Origin: Verrucomicrobiota bacterium
GTDB lineage: Bacteria; Verrucomicrobiota; Verrucomicrobiia; Limisphaerales; UBA8199
Direction: 5' to 3'
Assembly: GCA_029974925.1 (NCBI GenBank)
Contig: JARKQH010000325.1
Span: 1-45,506, forward strand
DNA length: 45,506 nt
Position 1 is the stretch's first letter, and the number at the start of each line of letters is the position of its first letter. The notes under the pieces are model-generated. The model made no database searches. It was not told where the DNA came from and saw only the letters and a program-made list of their open reading frames with translations. The translations under genes were made by a program, and so were the position numbers. Positions 1 through 10,000 of this stretch are shown here, in pieces.

Positions 1-720
1 TTGACAGCGCGGCTCGTCCCGGGCAGGCCCGGTTCGAGATCAGCATTTAGGGCGGGGCCAAAATCCCCGCCAGTTACGTGCAGGACGCGGCACCCGTAAG
101 CGGTTGCAGCCACCCCCGCACAAGCCCGTCTCCGGGTCACCAGCCCGTCGAGCCACTCTGTACCAATCCGTCCTGTTGCGAGCTATTCCGAGCTCCAGCA
201 AAAACCCCGAAATCACAGCCCGTTTCAGCCGGCCCGGAGACGGTCCAGGTCAGACGAGCGTTCCGCGCTCCCTCTGCCCGTCGCCCGCACTCCGTTCCGG
301 GCCAGGAGGTTACGAAAGCAGCCTCCCCCTGTGTGGGTGGCGTGTCTGGTCCGCAGAGGTCGGTCAGCCAACACCTCAAAAGAGGCGTCTTAAGGCTCGG
401 ATTCAGGCTTTTGACCCGCGCGTGCGTGTCAAATACCCGCCTCATCCTTGGTTTATTTACGCTCTTCTGCGTGCTTCTGCGTGTTCTGCGGGCTTGCCCA
501 CGGACAGGCTTTTTCCGGCTACATACCCTGGGCATGAAGAACCATCTTGCCGCCCCCCACCCCTCGCGCGGGCTGGGGCGACGTGCCATCCCCCAGTCCC
601 AACGCTCTGCGAGGTCCTCAAACGAGCTCAAGCCCTTGCCCACGGTCCCAACCCCAAAAGCCTGCTTCATCGCTTGCGCCTTTCCCCTCCCGCCCACCCC
701 GGCAGTCCTCCCACGGTCCG

Positions 721-776
721 TTTCGGCATTTCAGCGTTTCAGCATTTCAGCATTTCAGCATGTCAGCATTTCAGCG
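721..776. repeat. Tandem 8-bp microsatellite, seven consecutive units of TTTCAGCA/G
   Basis: Read directly: TTTCGGCA TTTCAGCG TTTCAGCA TTTCAGCA TTTCAGCA TGTCAGCA TTTCAGCG, then TTTC. Confidence 0.9.
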
Positions 777-1007
777 TTTCCTGCGGCCCCTCCCCAATCC
801 GGTTCGAACCTGTCCGGGCCAAGTTCCCACGGAAATGGCAGACCTGTCAGGCCGAGGCCCAGGAGCGAACGCGGAAGCATCCTCCCCCGTGGATCGCGGA
901 AAACCGGCCCCGCGCCCCCGCATTTTTCGGTTGGCATTTGCCCAGGGAAGTTGCGATAAATGCATCCCATCAGGTTCTTTATCTGGTCGCGCAACTACAA
1001 AACACTT

Positions 1008-2273
1008 ATGAGCAATACCAAGAACATCGAAAAATCCTATCAACTCGCCCGGGAACGTTACGCCCAACTTGGAGTGGACACCGACCAAGCTCTTGCCCAG
1101 CTCGCGCGCATCTCCATCTCCATGCATTGCTGGCAGGGAGATGACGTTGGAGGGTTTGAAAATGTCGGGGGCGCCCTCGGCGATGGCCTGGCCGTCACGG
1201 GCAATTACCCGGGCAAAGCCCGCACGCCCGAACAGCTCCGGGCCGACTTCGAAAAGGCTCTTTCGCTCATTCCCGGCTCCCACCGCTTCAACATTCATGC
1301 CTGTTACGCGGAAATGGACGGCCGGAAAGTCGAGCGCGACGAGCTGAGCGCCGACCAGTTCAAGAACTGGATCGCCTGGGCCAAGTCCCTCAAGATCGGC
1401 ATGGATTTCAACCAGACCTATTTCTCCCATCCCATGGTCAAGGACGGCATGACCCTCACCCACCCCGACAAGTCCGTCCGCAAATTCTGGATTGAACACG
1501 GCATTCGTTCGCGCGAAATCGGCGCCGCCATCGGCAAGGCGCTCGGCAAAACCTGCCTCACCAACCTCTGGATCCCCGACGGCATGAAGGATACGCCCGC
1601 GGACCGGCGCGGACCGCGCGAGCGCCTGGTTGAATCCCTCGACGCCGTCTTCAAAAAGAAGATTGATCGCAAACTCAACGTGGACTCGGTCGAGCCCAAG
1701 CTCTTTGGCATCGGCGCCGAAAGCTACACGCCCGGCTCCCACGAGTTCTACCTCGGTTACGCCGTCAGCCGCGGCACCCTCCTCACGCTGGACGCCGGCC
1801 ACTATCACCCCACCGAGGGCATCGCCGACAAGATCTCCTCCGTGCTCTGCTACCTGCCCGAAATCGCCCTGCACGTCAGCCGGGGCGTCCGCTGGGACAG
1901 CGATCACGTCGTCACCCTCACCGACGAGTTGCAGGCGATCGCCCAGGAAATTGTCTGGGGCGGGTATGTCGGCCGGGTGCGCATCGGTCTGGACTACTTC
2001 GACGCCAGCATCAACCGCGTGGCCGCCTGGGTGATCGGCACCCGCAACATGATCAAGGCCCTGCTGCTGGCGCTGGTGGCCCCCATCGCGAAACTGAAGC
2101 AATTCGAGCGCGACGGCGACTACACCTCGCGCCTGGCCCTCATGGAGGATGCCAAAGTGCTCCCCTTCGGCGCCGTCTGGGACTACTACTGCCAGCAAAA
2201 AGGCGTCCCCGTCGGCGATGCCTGGCTTGCCGAAGTCAAACGCTACGAACGCGACGTGCTGTCCAAGCGCTGA
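1008..2273 (+). CDS. rhaA: L-rhamnose isomerase
   Basis: Protein MSNTKNIEKSYQLARERYAQLGVDTDQALAQLARISISMHCWQGDDVGGFE... has the RhaA hallmark SMHCWQGDDVGGFE and GSHRFNIHACYAE. ATG at 1008 chosen over the upstream ORF start at 960. Confidence 0.95.
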   Translation: MSNTKNIEKSYQLARERYAQLGVDTDQALAQLARISISMHCWQGDDVGGFENVGGALGDGLAVTGNYPGKARTPEQLRADFEKALSLIPGSHRFNIHACYAEMDGRKVERDELSADQFKNWIAWAKSLKIGMDFNQTYFSHPMVKDGMTLTHPDKSVRKFWIEHGIRSREIGAAIGKALGKTCLTNLWIPDGMKDTPADRRGPRERLVESLDAVFKKKIDRKLNVDSVEPKLFGIGAESYTPGSHEFYLGYAVSRGTLLTLDAGHYHPTEGIADKISSVLCYLPEIALHVSRGVRWDSDHVVTLTDELQAIAQEIVWGGYVGRVRIGLDYFDASINRVAAWVIGTRNMIKALLLALVAPIAKLKQFERDGDYTSRLALMEDAKVLPFGAVWDYYCQQKGVPVGDAWLAEVKRYERDVLSKR

Positions 2274-2274
2274 G

Positions 2275-2363
2275 CCGCACCGGCTGATTCTGACACCCAT
2301 GGGCTGGTGCGGAACCATCTGCAGGGATTCAAGCCGCTCTCCCCGCCTCCCCCGCGGGGAGAG
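2275..2363 (+). promoter_or_regulatory. Two tandem hairpins in the rhaA-rhaT intergenic region
   Basis: CCGCACC (2275-2281)/GGTGCGG (2306-2312), and CTCTCCCCGC (2337-2346)/GCGGGGAGAG (2354-2363), a perfect 10-bp stem with a 7-nt loop. No T-tract follows. Confidence 0.5.
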
Positions 2364-2439
2364 CCCCGACCGCCAATCCGGCCTGCAACCTGGATTCTCA
2401 TTTTTCCACCCGAACCCCTCATGTAAGTAAGGACTCGCC

Positions 2440-3552
2440 ATGAATGAACTTGCTCCCGCAACCACGAACCCCGCTCTGGGCGTAACCATCTTCGCGCTCG
2501 GCGGCCTGGCCGGCGCCGTCTTCTACCTCCCGTTCAAGAAAGTCAGGAACTGGGCCTGGGAAAGCTACTGGTTCATCTATGCGGTCTTCGGCCTGGTCAT
2601 CGTTCCCTGGATTCTGGCGCTGACCACCTCGCCCAATGTGTTTGCCGTGCTCAAGGCCTCGCCCGGCAACACCTTGCTTTATTGCTTTCTCTGCGGCGCC
2701 GCGTGGGGCGTCGGCGGCCTCACCTGGGGCCTGATGATCCGTTACCTCGGCGTGGGGCTGGGACTGGCCATCGGCTGCGGCCTGTGCGCCGCCGCCGGCA
2801 CGCTCGTCCCGCCCATCATTGCGGGCAAAATCGGCAGCCTCTACGGCACCCCCTCCGCCAACGTCTCGCTGGTCGGCGTGTTCGTCTCCCTCCTGGGCAT
2901 CATCTTCGTCGGCATGGCCGGCATGTCCAAGGAAAACGAATTGCCCGAGGCGGAAAAGAAAAAGGCCGTTGCCGAATACAATTTCAAGCGCGGCATCACC
3001 GTCGCGATTTTCTCCGGCCTCATGAGTTCGGCCATGAGCTTCGGCCTCCAGGGCGGCGCCACCATCGAGCAATTGGCCCAGACCACCGCCCCGGCCACCT
3101 CCGCCACCTGGCGGGGCATGCCCGTCCTGGTCGTGGTGCTGCTGGGCGGCTTTCTCGTCAATGGCGTGTGGTGCCTCTACCTCAACGCCCGGAACAAAAC
3201 CACCGGCGACTACCTGAAAGCCGGCGCCCCCATTGCCGGCAACTTCCTCTTCGCCGGCCTGGCCGGCGCCATTTGGTGCTCGCAATTCATCGCCTTCAAA
3301 ACCGGCGAGCCGGCCATGGGCAAAATGGCCTACATTGGCTGGGCCGTCCTCATGGCCAGCGCCATCCTCTTCAGCACCCTGCTGGGCATCTTTCTCGGCG
3401 AATGGCGCGGCACCAGCAGCAAGACCCGCTCGCTGCTCGCCTTGGGCTTGGTCCTTCTGCTGGGCTCGACGGTGCTGGCGGCCTACAGCGGGAAGCTCAG
3501 CCAGAAACAGGCGCCAGCCCTGCCCGCGGTTGAAACCACCGCCGCCCTTTGA
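2440..3552 (+). CDS. rhaT: L-rhamnose/H+ symporter RhaT
   Basis: Hydrophobic 370-aa protein with the RhaT-like segment NWAWESYWFIYAVFGLVIVPWILA; lies between rhaA and rhaB. Confidence 0.93.
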   Translation: MNELAPATTNPALGVTIFALGGLAGAVFYLPFKKVRNWAWESYWFIYAVFGLVIVPWILALTTSPNVFAVLKASPGNTLLYCFLCGAAWGVGGLTWGLMIRYLGVGLGLAIGCGLCAAAGTLVPPIIAGKIGSLYGTPSANVSLVGVFVSLLGIIFVGMAGMSKENELPEAEKKKAVAEYNFKRGITVAIFSGLMSSAMSFGLQGGATIEQLAQTTAPATSATWRGMPVLVVVLLGGFLVNGVWCLYLNARNKTTGDYLKAGAPIAGNFLFAGLAGAIWCSQFIAFKTGEPAMGKMAYIGWAVLMASAILFSTLLGIFLGEWRGTSSKTRSLLALGLVLLLGSTVLAAYSGKLSQKQAPALPAVETTAAL

Positions 3553-3595
3553 CCTTTTGACCTTTGACTGCTCACCGCCAACACTGAACTGACCT

Positions 3596-5086
3596 ATGCC
3601 ACAACGCGTTTATCTCGGTATTGACCTCGGGGCTGAAAGCGGCCGCGTCATCGCCGGCCTCTGGAACGGCAAGACCCTCAAACTCGAGGAAATCCATCGC
3701 TTCCCCAACGGCCCGGTTTACCTGGCCGACTCGATGCGCTGGGACGTCCTGCGGCTTTGGGCTGAAATCCAGAACGGCCTGGGTCTGGCCGCGCACAAGT
3801 ATGGCAAATCCATCGTCTCGGTGGGAGCCGACACCTGGGGCGTGGATTACGTCCTCCTGACCCGCCAGGGCGAAATGCTGGGGCAGCCGTTCCACTACCG
3901 CGATGCCCGCACCAACGGGATGATGGAAAAGGCGTTTCGCAAGGTGCCCCGCTCCGAGATTTTCGCCCAGACCGGCCTGCAGTTCATGCAATTCAACACC
4001 CTGTTCCAGTTGCTGGCCGCCAACCAGGCTGCGCCCGCCCTGCTGCAACAGGCCGATTGCATGCTCATGATGCCCGACTTCATCCATTGGGCGCTCTGCG
4101 GCTCGCGGGTCATCGAGTTTACCAACGGCACCACCACCCAGTGCATGCATCCGCTCAAACGCAACTGGGCCACCGACCTCCTCAAGAAATTTGGCCTCCC
4201 CCTCCATCTGTTCCCCAAAATCGTCCCCCCGGGCACCACCCTCGGCACCCTCCGCGCCTGCGTGGCCGAGCGCACCGGCCTGGGCGCCATCAAAGTCGTC
4301 GCCCCGCCCACGCACGACACCGCCTCGGCCGTCGCCGGCGTTCCGACGGCCAACACCGGCAAGCCCAACTGGGCTTATCTGAGCTCGGGCACCTGGTCGC
4401 TCATGGGCGTCGAGGTCCAGAAAGCCTCCCTGTCCCCGCGCACCGAGGAACTGAACCTGACCAACGAAGGCGGCCTCGACGGCACCTATCGGCTGCTGAA
4501 GAACATCATGGGCCTGTGGCTGGTCCAGCAATGCAAACGGTCCTTTGACGCCCGCGGCAGGAAATACGAATACTCGGACCTTGCCCGTCTGGCGGCCAAA
4601 GCCCCCGCCCTCCGCTCCATCGTCAACCCCGATGACCCGCGTTTCCTCAACCCGCCGGACATGCCCAAGGCCATCCAGGATTTCTGCCGCGAAACCGGCC
4701 AGCCCGTCCCGAAAACCGAAGGGGAGCTGGTCCGCTGCGCTTATGAAAGCCTGGCTTTGAAATACCGCCAGACCCTCGGCTGGCTCGAAGAGCTTGCCGA
4801 AAACCGCATCGAGGTCATTCACATCGTCGGCGGCGGTTCCAAGAGCGAGATGCTCAACCAGTTCACCGCCGACGCCTGCCAGCGCCCCGTCATCACCGGC
4901 CCCGTCGAGGCCACCGCCATGGGCAATCTCCTCGTCCAGGTCCGCTCCAGCGGCGAATTGTCCTCCCTGGCCGAAATGCGCCGGGTCGTCCGCAAGTCCA
5001 GCTCGGTGGCCACCTACGAGCCGGCGGACCCCGCTCGCTGGGAAACCGCCTCCGCGCGCTTCGCCGAGCTCCAGCGGGTCAAATAG
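3596..5086 (+). CDS. rhaB: Rhamnulokinase (FGGY sugar kinase family)
   Basis: [17 protein letters not shown]-terminus, STHDTASAV-like segment ([14 protein letters not shown]), [37 protein letters not shown]-terminal motif. Confidence 0.95.
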   Translation: MPQRVYLGIDLGAESGRVIAGLWNGKTLKLEEIHRFPNGPVYLADSMRWDVLRLWAEIQNGLGLAAHKYGKSIVSVGADTWGVDYVLLTRQGEMLGQPFHYRDARTNGMMEKAFRKVPRSEIFAQTGLQFMQFNTLFQLLAANQAAPALLQQADCMLMMPDFIHWALCGSRVIEFTNGTTTQCMHPLKRNWATDLLKKFGLPLHLFPKIVPPGTTLGTLRACVAERTGLGAIKVVAPPTHDTASAVAGVPTANTGKPNWAYLSSGTWSLMGVEVQKASLSPRTEELNLTNEGGLDGTYRLLKNIMGLWLVQQCKRSFDARGRKYEYSDLARLAAKAPALRSIVNPDDPRFLNPPDMPKAIQDFCRETGQPVPKTEGELVRCAYESLALKYRQTLGWLEELAENRIEVIHIVGGGSKSEMLNQFTADACQRPVITGPVEATAMGNLLVQVRSSGELSSLAEMRRVVRKSSSVATYEPADPARWETASARFAELQRVK

Positions 5087-5090
5087 GCCC

Positions 5091-6494
5091 ATGAGCGATT
5101 CCGCGCAGGACCCGGTGAACGAACACGAGCGGGAGCCGGTGCCCGAAAAGGCCCGGCTCGGCCTCAAGAGCTTCGTCGGCCAGTTCGCCGGCGAGCACGT
5201 CGCGGGAACCGAACTGATGATCGGTCCCCTGTTCCTCGCGGCGGGCGTCAGCGCGTTCGACTTCATCGCCGGGCTGGTCGTGGGCAACCTCCTGGCGGTT
5301 CTGAGCTGGACGTTCCTCACCGCGCCCATCGCCACCCGGGCGCGGCTCACCCTCTATTACCAGCTCGAAAAAATTTGCGGCCGCCACGTGGTCACCCTCT
5401 ACAACACCGCCAACGGCGTCATGTTCACGGTGCTGGCCGGCGCCATGATGACCGTTTCGGCCACCGCCCTCGGCGTCTATTTCAAGTTCGCCATGCCGCA
5501 ATTGACCGACACCCTCCCGACCGGTGTCGGCTGGGTGCTGGCGGTGCTCGTGACCGGTTCCTTGTTCTCGGTCGTTGCGGCCTACGGTTACCGCTTCGTC
5601 TCCCGCTTCGCCAACATCGCCGCGCCATGGCTGGTCTGTATGTTCATTGCCTTTGGCGTGATTGGCCTCCGGGAAATGGGCCTGACCCGCCCGGGCGATT
5701 TCTGGCATGTCGCCACCACCGCCATCTGGACGGGCGGTCCGCCCCAACCCGGCCAGCTCAAATTCACCTTTTGGCACGTCATGTTCTTTGCCTGGTTCTG
5801 TAATATGGCCTGGCACGTCGGCATGGCCGATCTCTCCATCTTCCGCTTCGCCAGAAAATCCTGGTATGGCGTCGCCTCCGCCGCCGGCATGTTCCTCGGT
5901 CATTTCATGGCTTGGATTGCCGCCTCCGTTCTCTACGCGGTCCAATTGCGCCAGGACCCCGCCAATACCGCCGTCCTGCCCGGTCCCCTGGCCTATAATG
6001 CCTGCGGGCTGGCCGGCCTGATTGCCGTGGTCGCCGCCGGCTGGACCACCGCCAACCCAACCCTCTACCGCGCCGGCCTCGCCTTCCAGTCTCTCATCCC
6101 GGGCTCCTCCCGATACCGGGTCACGCTGGTCACCGGCCTCGTCGCGACAGTTACCGCCATCTTCCCCATCGTCACCATGCGGCTCCTGGACTTTGTCGCC
6201 CTCTGGGGCATGATCCTCATGCCGATGGGGGCGGTCATTTTCATGGATTTCTGGGTGCTCCCCCGGCTGGGCTTGCGCTCAAACTTTGCCGAAGCGGCCG
6301 GGCTCCACCTCAATTGGGCCGCCGGTCTGGCTTGGATTCTGACAGTTGCCGCCTGCTCCTGGCTGGTGCTGAGCGGTCGCGCTCAGATCTTCTTCGTCAG
6401 CCTGCCCGGCTGGTTCCTCACTTCGCTGCTCTACGTGGTTCTGAGCCGGATTCTGCAAACCCGCCGTTCGGCCAGTCCCCTCGCCGCCCCGTGA
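5091..6494 (+). CDS. NCS1-like (nucleobase:cation symporter-1 superfamily) membrane permease
   Basis: Polytopic protein with GEHVAGTELMIGPLFLAAGV near the N-terminus. ATG at 5091, 4 nt after the rhaB stop; the longer listed ORF overlaps rhaB out of frame. Confidence 0.75.
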   Translation: MSDSAQDPVNEHEREPVPEKARLGLKSFVGQFAGEHVAGTELMIGPLFLAAGVSAFDFIAGLVVGNLLAVLSWTFLTAPIATRARLTLYYQLEKICGRHVVTLYNTANGVMFTVLAGAMMTVSATALGVYFKFAMPQLTDTLPTGVGWVLAVLVTGSLFSVVAAYGYRFVSRFANIAAPWLVCMFIAFGVIGLREMGLTRPGDFWHVATTAIWTGGPPQPGQLKFTFWHVMFFAWFCNMAWHVGMADLSIFRFARKSWYGVASAAGMFLGHFMAWIAASVLYAVQLRQDPANTAVLPGPLAYNACGLAGLIAVVAAGWTTANPTLYRAGLAFQSLIPGSSRYRVTLVTGLVATVTAIFPIVTMRLLDFVALWGMILMPMGAVIFMDFWVLPRLGLRSNFAEAAGLHLNWAAGLAWILTVAACSWLVLSGRAQIFFVSLPGWFLTSLLYVVLSRILQTRRSASPLAAP

Positions 6495-6676
6495 AACCCC
6501 GCAGACTCATTCTTCAAGGCATTTCCGCTGTCGCATTGGGCGGGGTCGCCTTGGCCCCCATCCTCTTTTTCGCCGAAAGGCTCACCCTGCCCCAGGCCCA
6601 GGCCTGGCTGCTGGCCGGGACCTTCGCTTGGTTTGCCTCCGCCCCATTCTGGATGGAGCATAAGACCGGCGCCTGA
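6491..6676 (+). CDS. Small (~61 aa) two-TM hydrophobic protein, translationally coupled to the permease
   Basis: GTG start at 6491 overlaps the permease stop (GTGA). Translation MKPRRLILQGISAVALGGVALAPILFFAERLTLPQAQAWLLAGTFAWFASAPFWMEHKTGA. Confidence 0.6.
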   Translation: MKPRRLILQGISAVALGGVALAPILFFAERLTLPQAQAWLLAGTFAWFASAPFWMEHKTGA

Positions 6677-6764
6677 TCGCCTCTCGGTTTCATTCCCAAG
6701 TCCGGGGCTGTCGCGCAGACCCCACCCGCGCCGAAACGGGGTCACAAAAAACCTGTCAAAAAAA

Positions 6765-6797
6765 GCCTTGCAAATTACACAAGGCCGTACCCATAAT
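6765..6797 (+). promoter_or_regulatory. Candidate sigma-70-like promoter overlapped by an inverted repeat
   Basis: TTGCAA (6768-6773), 18-nt spacer, CATAAT (6792-6797). Inverted repeat GCCTTG (6765-6770)/CAAGGC (6780-6785) covers the -35 box. Confidence 0.4.
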
Positions 6798-7024
6798 CGC
6801 GCAAAATCAGCCCTTACATTGCACAGAACCACTGCCCATTCGCCTCATCCAATCAGCCCTGTTTAGGATACAGGTTGCGGACCGCGAGCCGGTGGCGGCG
6901 ATCGCCTGTTGCGACAGCGGCAGGCAGGGGACAACACCCCGAAATCGCCAGCACGGGTCGGGCACTCGAATGCGGCGAGCGTTCGGTCTGGGGTGGCGGT
7001 GATGCGGCAAAAAGTGGCGAGAAT

Positions 7025-10000
7025 ATGTCGTTTTGGAGTCAAGTTATGCGTACTATTACAACCCTCATCAACAGCACCCTCCTCTCCGCTTGTCTGTGGA
7101 CCGCGTCCTCCGCTGGCGCGGCCACCATGGTCACCACCAACGTCGTGGGCGGCAACACCGGCTGGAATACCACCGGCATCTGGAAAACCAATGGCGTCGG
7201 AACCGCTGTCACCGGTGTGGTTCCGGGAAACACCTACGAGTGCGCCTTTAACGGGGTGGCTTTTGGGAACAGCACGGCCAACACCCGAATGCGCAACCTC
7301 TACGCGACCACCTCGCCGCTCTTTCAAACCTTTCCCGGCGATTCTCTAACCCTTCACACCAACACCGAGTTTCGGTTCAAACGGATTGACGCCAACAACA
7401 TCCCCACCGTCAATTTCCCCGGCGTGGGCGGCAATCCCGGCCTGATTCTGAACGGGGGCGTGCTCAACGTCGGGGATGACATGGTCATGCCCATTGACGG
7501 AAAGATCTATGCTGTTCCCGGCACGGTGTCCTTCATCTGCCCGGGCGACAACGGCTTGGGATCAACCGCCCGCAACAATCGCACTTTTAACATCCTGGGC
7601 GAGCTGTCGGGTAGCGGCACCCTTTATCTCCTTCAGTCCCCCGCCGTCAATCCCCACCTGATCTCCGGCAACTCGAACACGTTTAGCGGACAGTGGACCA
7701 TCCGGGCCGGCTGGTTGCGAGGCGTGGGCACCAACTCCCTCGGCACCGGAAATATTGTGGTGGACCCCTACGCTGAAGTGCCGCTGGACCCGAACGTGGT
7801 CGCCACCACAACCATTTTTAACGGCCCGGCCATTCTTGAACCCATGTACGATCTGAACAGCCCTGGTACCCTGACTCTCGCCAACGGCGGTCAGATGCGG
7901 CTGCATCAGAATTGCGCCTTCACGGCCGTCACGATTGACGGCATGCCCCTGAGCAGTGGCACCCATTACTATGCCGAGCTGGCCGCGACTTATCCGGCCA
8001 ACTTCCCCGCCGGCGGCTCCGGTGCCATCACCGTCAAGCCCTATGGGCAGCTCCCGGTCATCTTCATCCAGCAGCCTTTGCCGCAAATGGTTTATCAGGG
8101 CAAAACCGCCCGCTTCAGCGCGGTGGCCAGTGGCCCGGGGACGATCTCCTATCAGTGGCGAAAGGGCGGAGTCAATTTGTCGGACGGCGGCAATATCAGT
8201 GGCGCCAACACACCGAGCCTGACGATCAGCAACGTGAGCACCCTCGATGGAGGCAATTACGATGTCGTGGTCTCCAATGGCGTGGACTCCAACACCAGCC
8301 GGGCGGTTCCCCTCACGGTCGTCATCCCCTCCGGCGAGGCTTATGAAGCGGCGGTTCTCGCGGCCAGTCCCGCGGTCTTCTATCGCCTCAATGAAATGGG
8401 CGATCCGCTCACCAATGCGTATGCCTTTGACTTTATCGGCGGGGGGCTGGGCAATTACGGCGCGGCAACTCTCAACGGCTTTAACGCCATCGCCGGTCCG
8501 ACCTCCGCCAGCGGCTTCCCGGGGTTCGCCGCCGGCAACAAGGCCGTTCAAGGCTCGGCCTATGTCGCCGGTTCCCGGGTAACAGTGGCCCCTTGGAATC
8601 TCAACACGAACACGGTGACCATCACGGCTTGGGTTAATCCCAGCACGGTCCAAGCGCCGTCGGTCGGCTTGGTCTTCTGTCGCGGCAGTGGCACGGTGGC
8701 CGGTTTGAACTTCTCCAGCGGTGTGGATGCTCTTGGGAACCGCACTTTGGGTTATACTTGGAATAATGAGTGGGAGACTTACTCGTGGGATTCGGGCATC
8801 GCGCCGCCCTCCGGTCAGTGGTCGTTTGTCGCCCTGGTTGTGAGCCCGACCAGCGCCACGCTCCACCTCATGAACGCAAACGGCTTGCTGGAATCCACCC
8901 GGACCTATGCTCATGTGCCCCAGTCCTTCGCCGGCACCACCTTGATCGGAGACGATCCCGCTGCCGGGGATGGTTCCCGCTCGTTTGCGGGGGTTATTGA
9001 CGACGTGGCGGTCTTCCCCACCTCGCTTTCCAAAGCGCAGTTGGTCGCCCTTTACAGCGCTGCCCTCGGCAGCGCCGCCAACTATGCGCCCGTGATCAGT
9101 CTCCAGCCTGCCTCCCAGTTCCTCTACGCGGGCCAAACCGCCACATTCCGGGTCGCGGGCGGCGGCACCGAACCCCTGACCTATCAATGGAAGAAAGGAG
9201 CGGTTGGCAGCGGTGTTTACGCCAACCTGACCGACGGGGGTAATGTTTCCGGCGCCACGACGGCGACCCTCGTCATCAGCAACATCTCCGCCGCGGACCA
9301 GATGGATTACGTCGTGACTCTTGCCAACTCCCTGGGTTCGGTCACCAGCACCCCGCCGGCGACCCTTACCGTGCTGCCCACGTCGCCTGCGGAAGAAATC
9401 CTCATGGCGGGGGTTTTGCAGCCTGCGGGTTCCGATTGGAACACCCCGGGACACTGGAGCGACGGACTTCCAGCCGCGGACTCGGCGGCGATGAAGCCGG
9501 GCAGCACGTATCGGCTCGTTCCTTCGGGCGGCCTGAACACCCGCCTGCGCACACCGGAGGCTCCCCGCACGGCCATCTTTCCGGGCAGCGTCCTGACGCT
9601 GGATGGCACAGGGGTGTTCACCAACAACTTCGGCACCAACGGCGCCTACACGGAAATCCGGTTCAAACAGCCCAACCCGGGCCGGGTCATTTTCCCCAAA
9701 CTCGTGATGAATGGCGGCCAGCTTGACTCGGGCAACGACGGCATTATTGAAATCGGCGGGTGGATCGAAGTCCGTACCAACACGCCGATTTACAACGACA
9801 GTGGCAACGATCGCGGGTACCTGATCTCCGCCCGCCTGACGGGCGGCGGAACCATCGAGTACTACGGCTACTCGCAAACTGCCTTCCGCTCCAACTACGT
9901 CAACAACCTCAACATCGCCTGCCCCACCAACACTTTCACCGGCAAGTGGAACGTGGTCATGGGCACCCTCCTGGGCACGGCGCCCAATGCCTTGGGCACC

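Noticed and set aside
801-830. GGTTCGAACC in the upstream non-coding region
   Set aside because: No acceptor or anticodon stem can be built around it.
104-1144. Overlapping ORFs in the first 960 bp
   Set aside because: Pro/Ser/Arg-rich translations in several frames, and the tandem repeat is translated within them; no recognisable protein.
2421-2426. ATGTAA start-stop minimal ORF before rhaT
   Set aside because: Expected by chance; no supporting evidence of a regulatory role.
771-2489. 572-aa minus-strand ORF opposite rhaA
   Set aside because: Low-complexity Gly/Ala/Val-rich translation typical of the antisense of a GC-rich gene; the sense strand is a clear rhaA.
3546-3570. TTTGACC TTTTGACC TTTGACT short direct repeats between rhaT and rhaB
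   Set aside because: Only about three imperfect units; may be chance.
3572-5350. 592-aa minus-strand ORF opposite rhaB
   Set aside because: Antisense shadow of rhaB; composition not protein-like.
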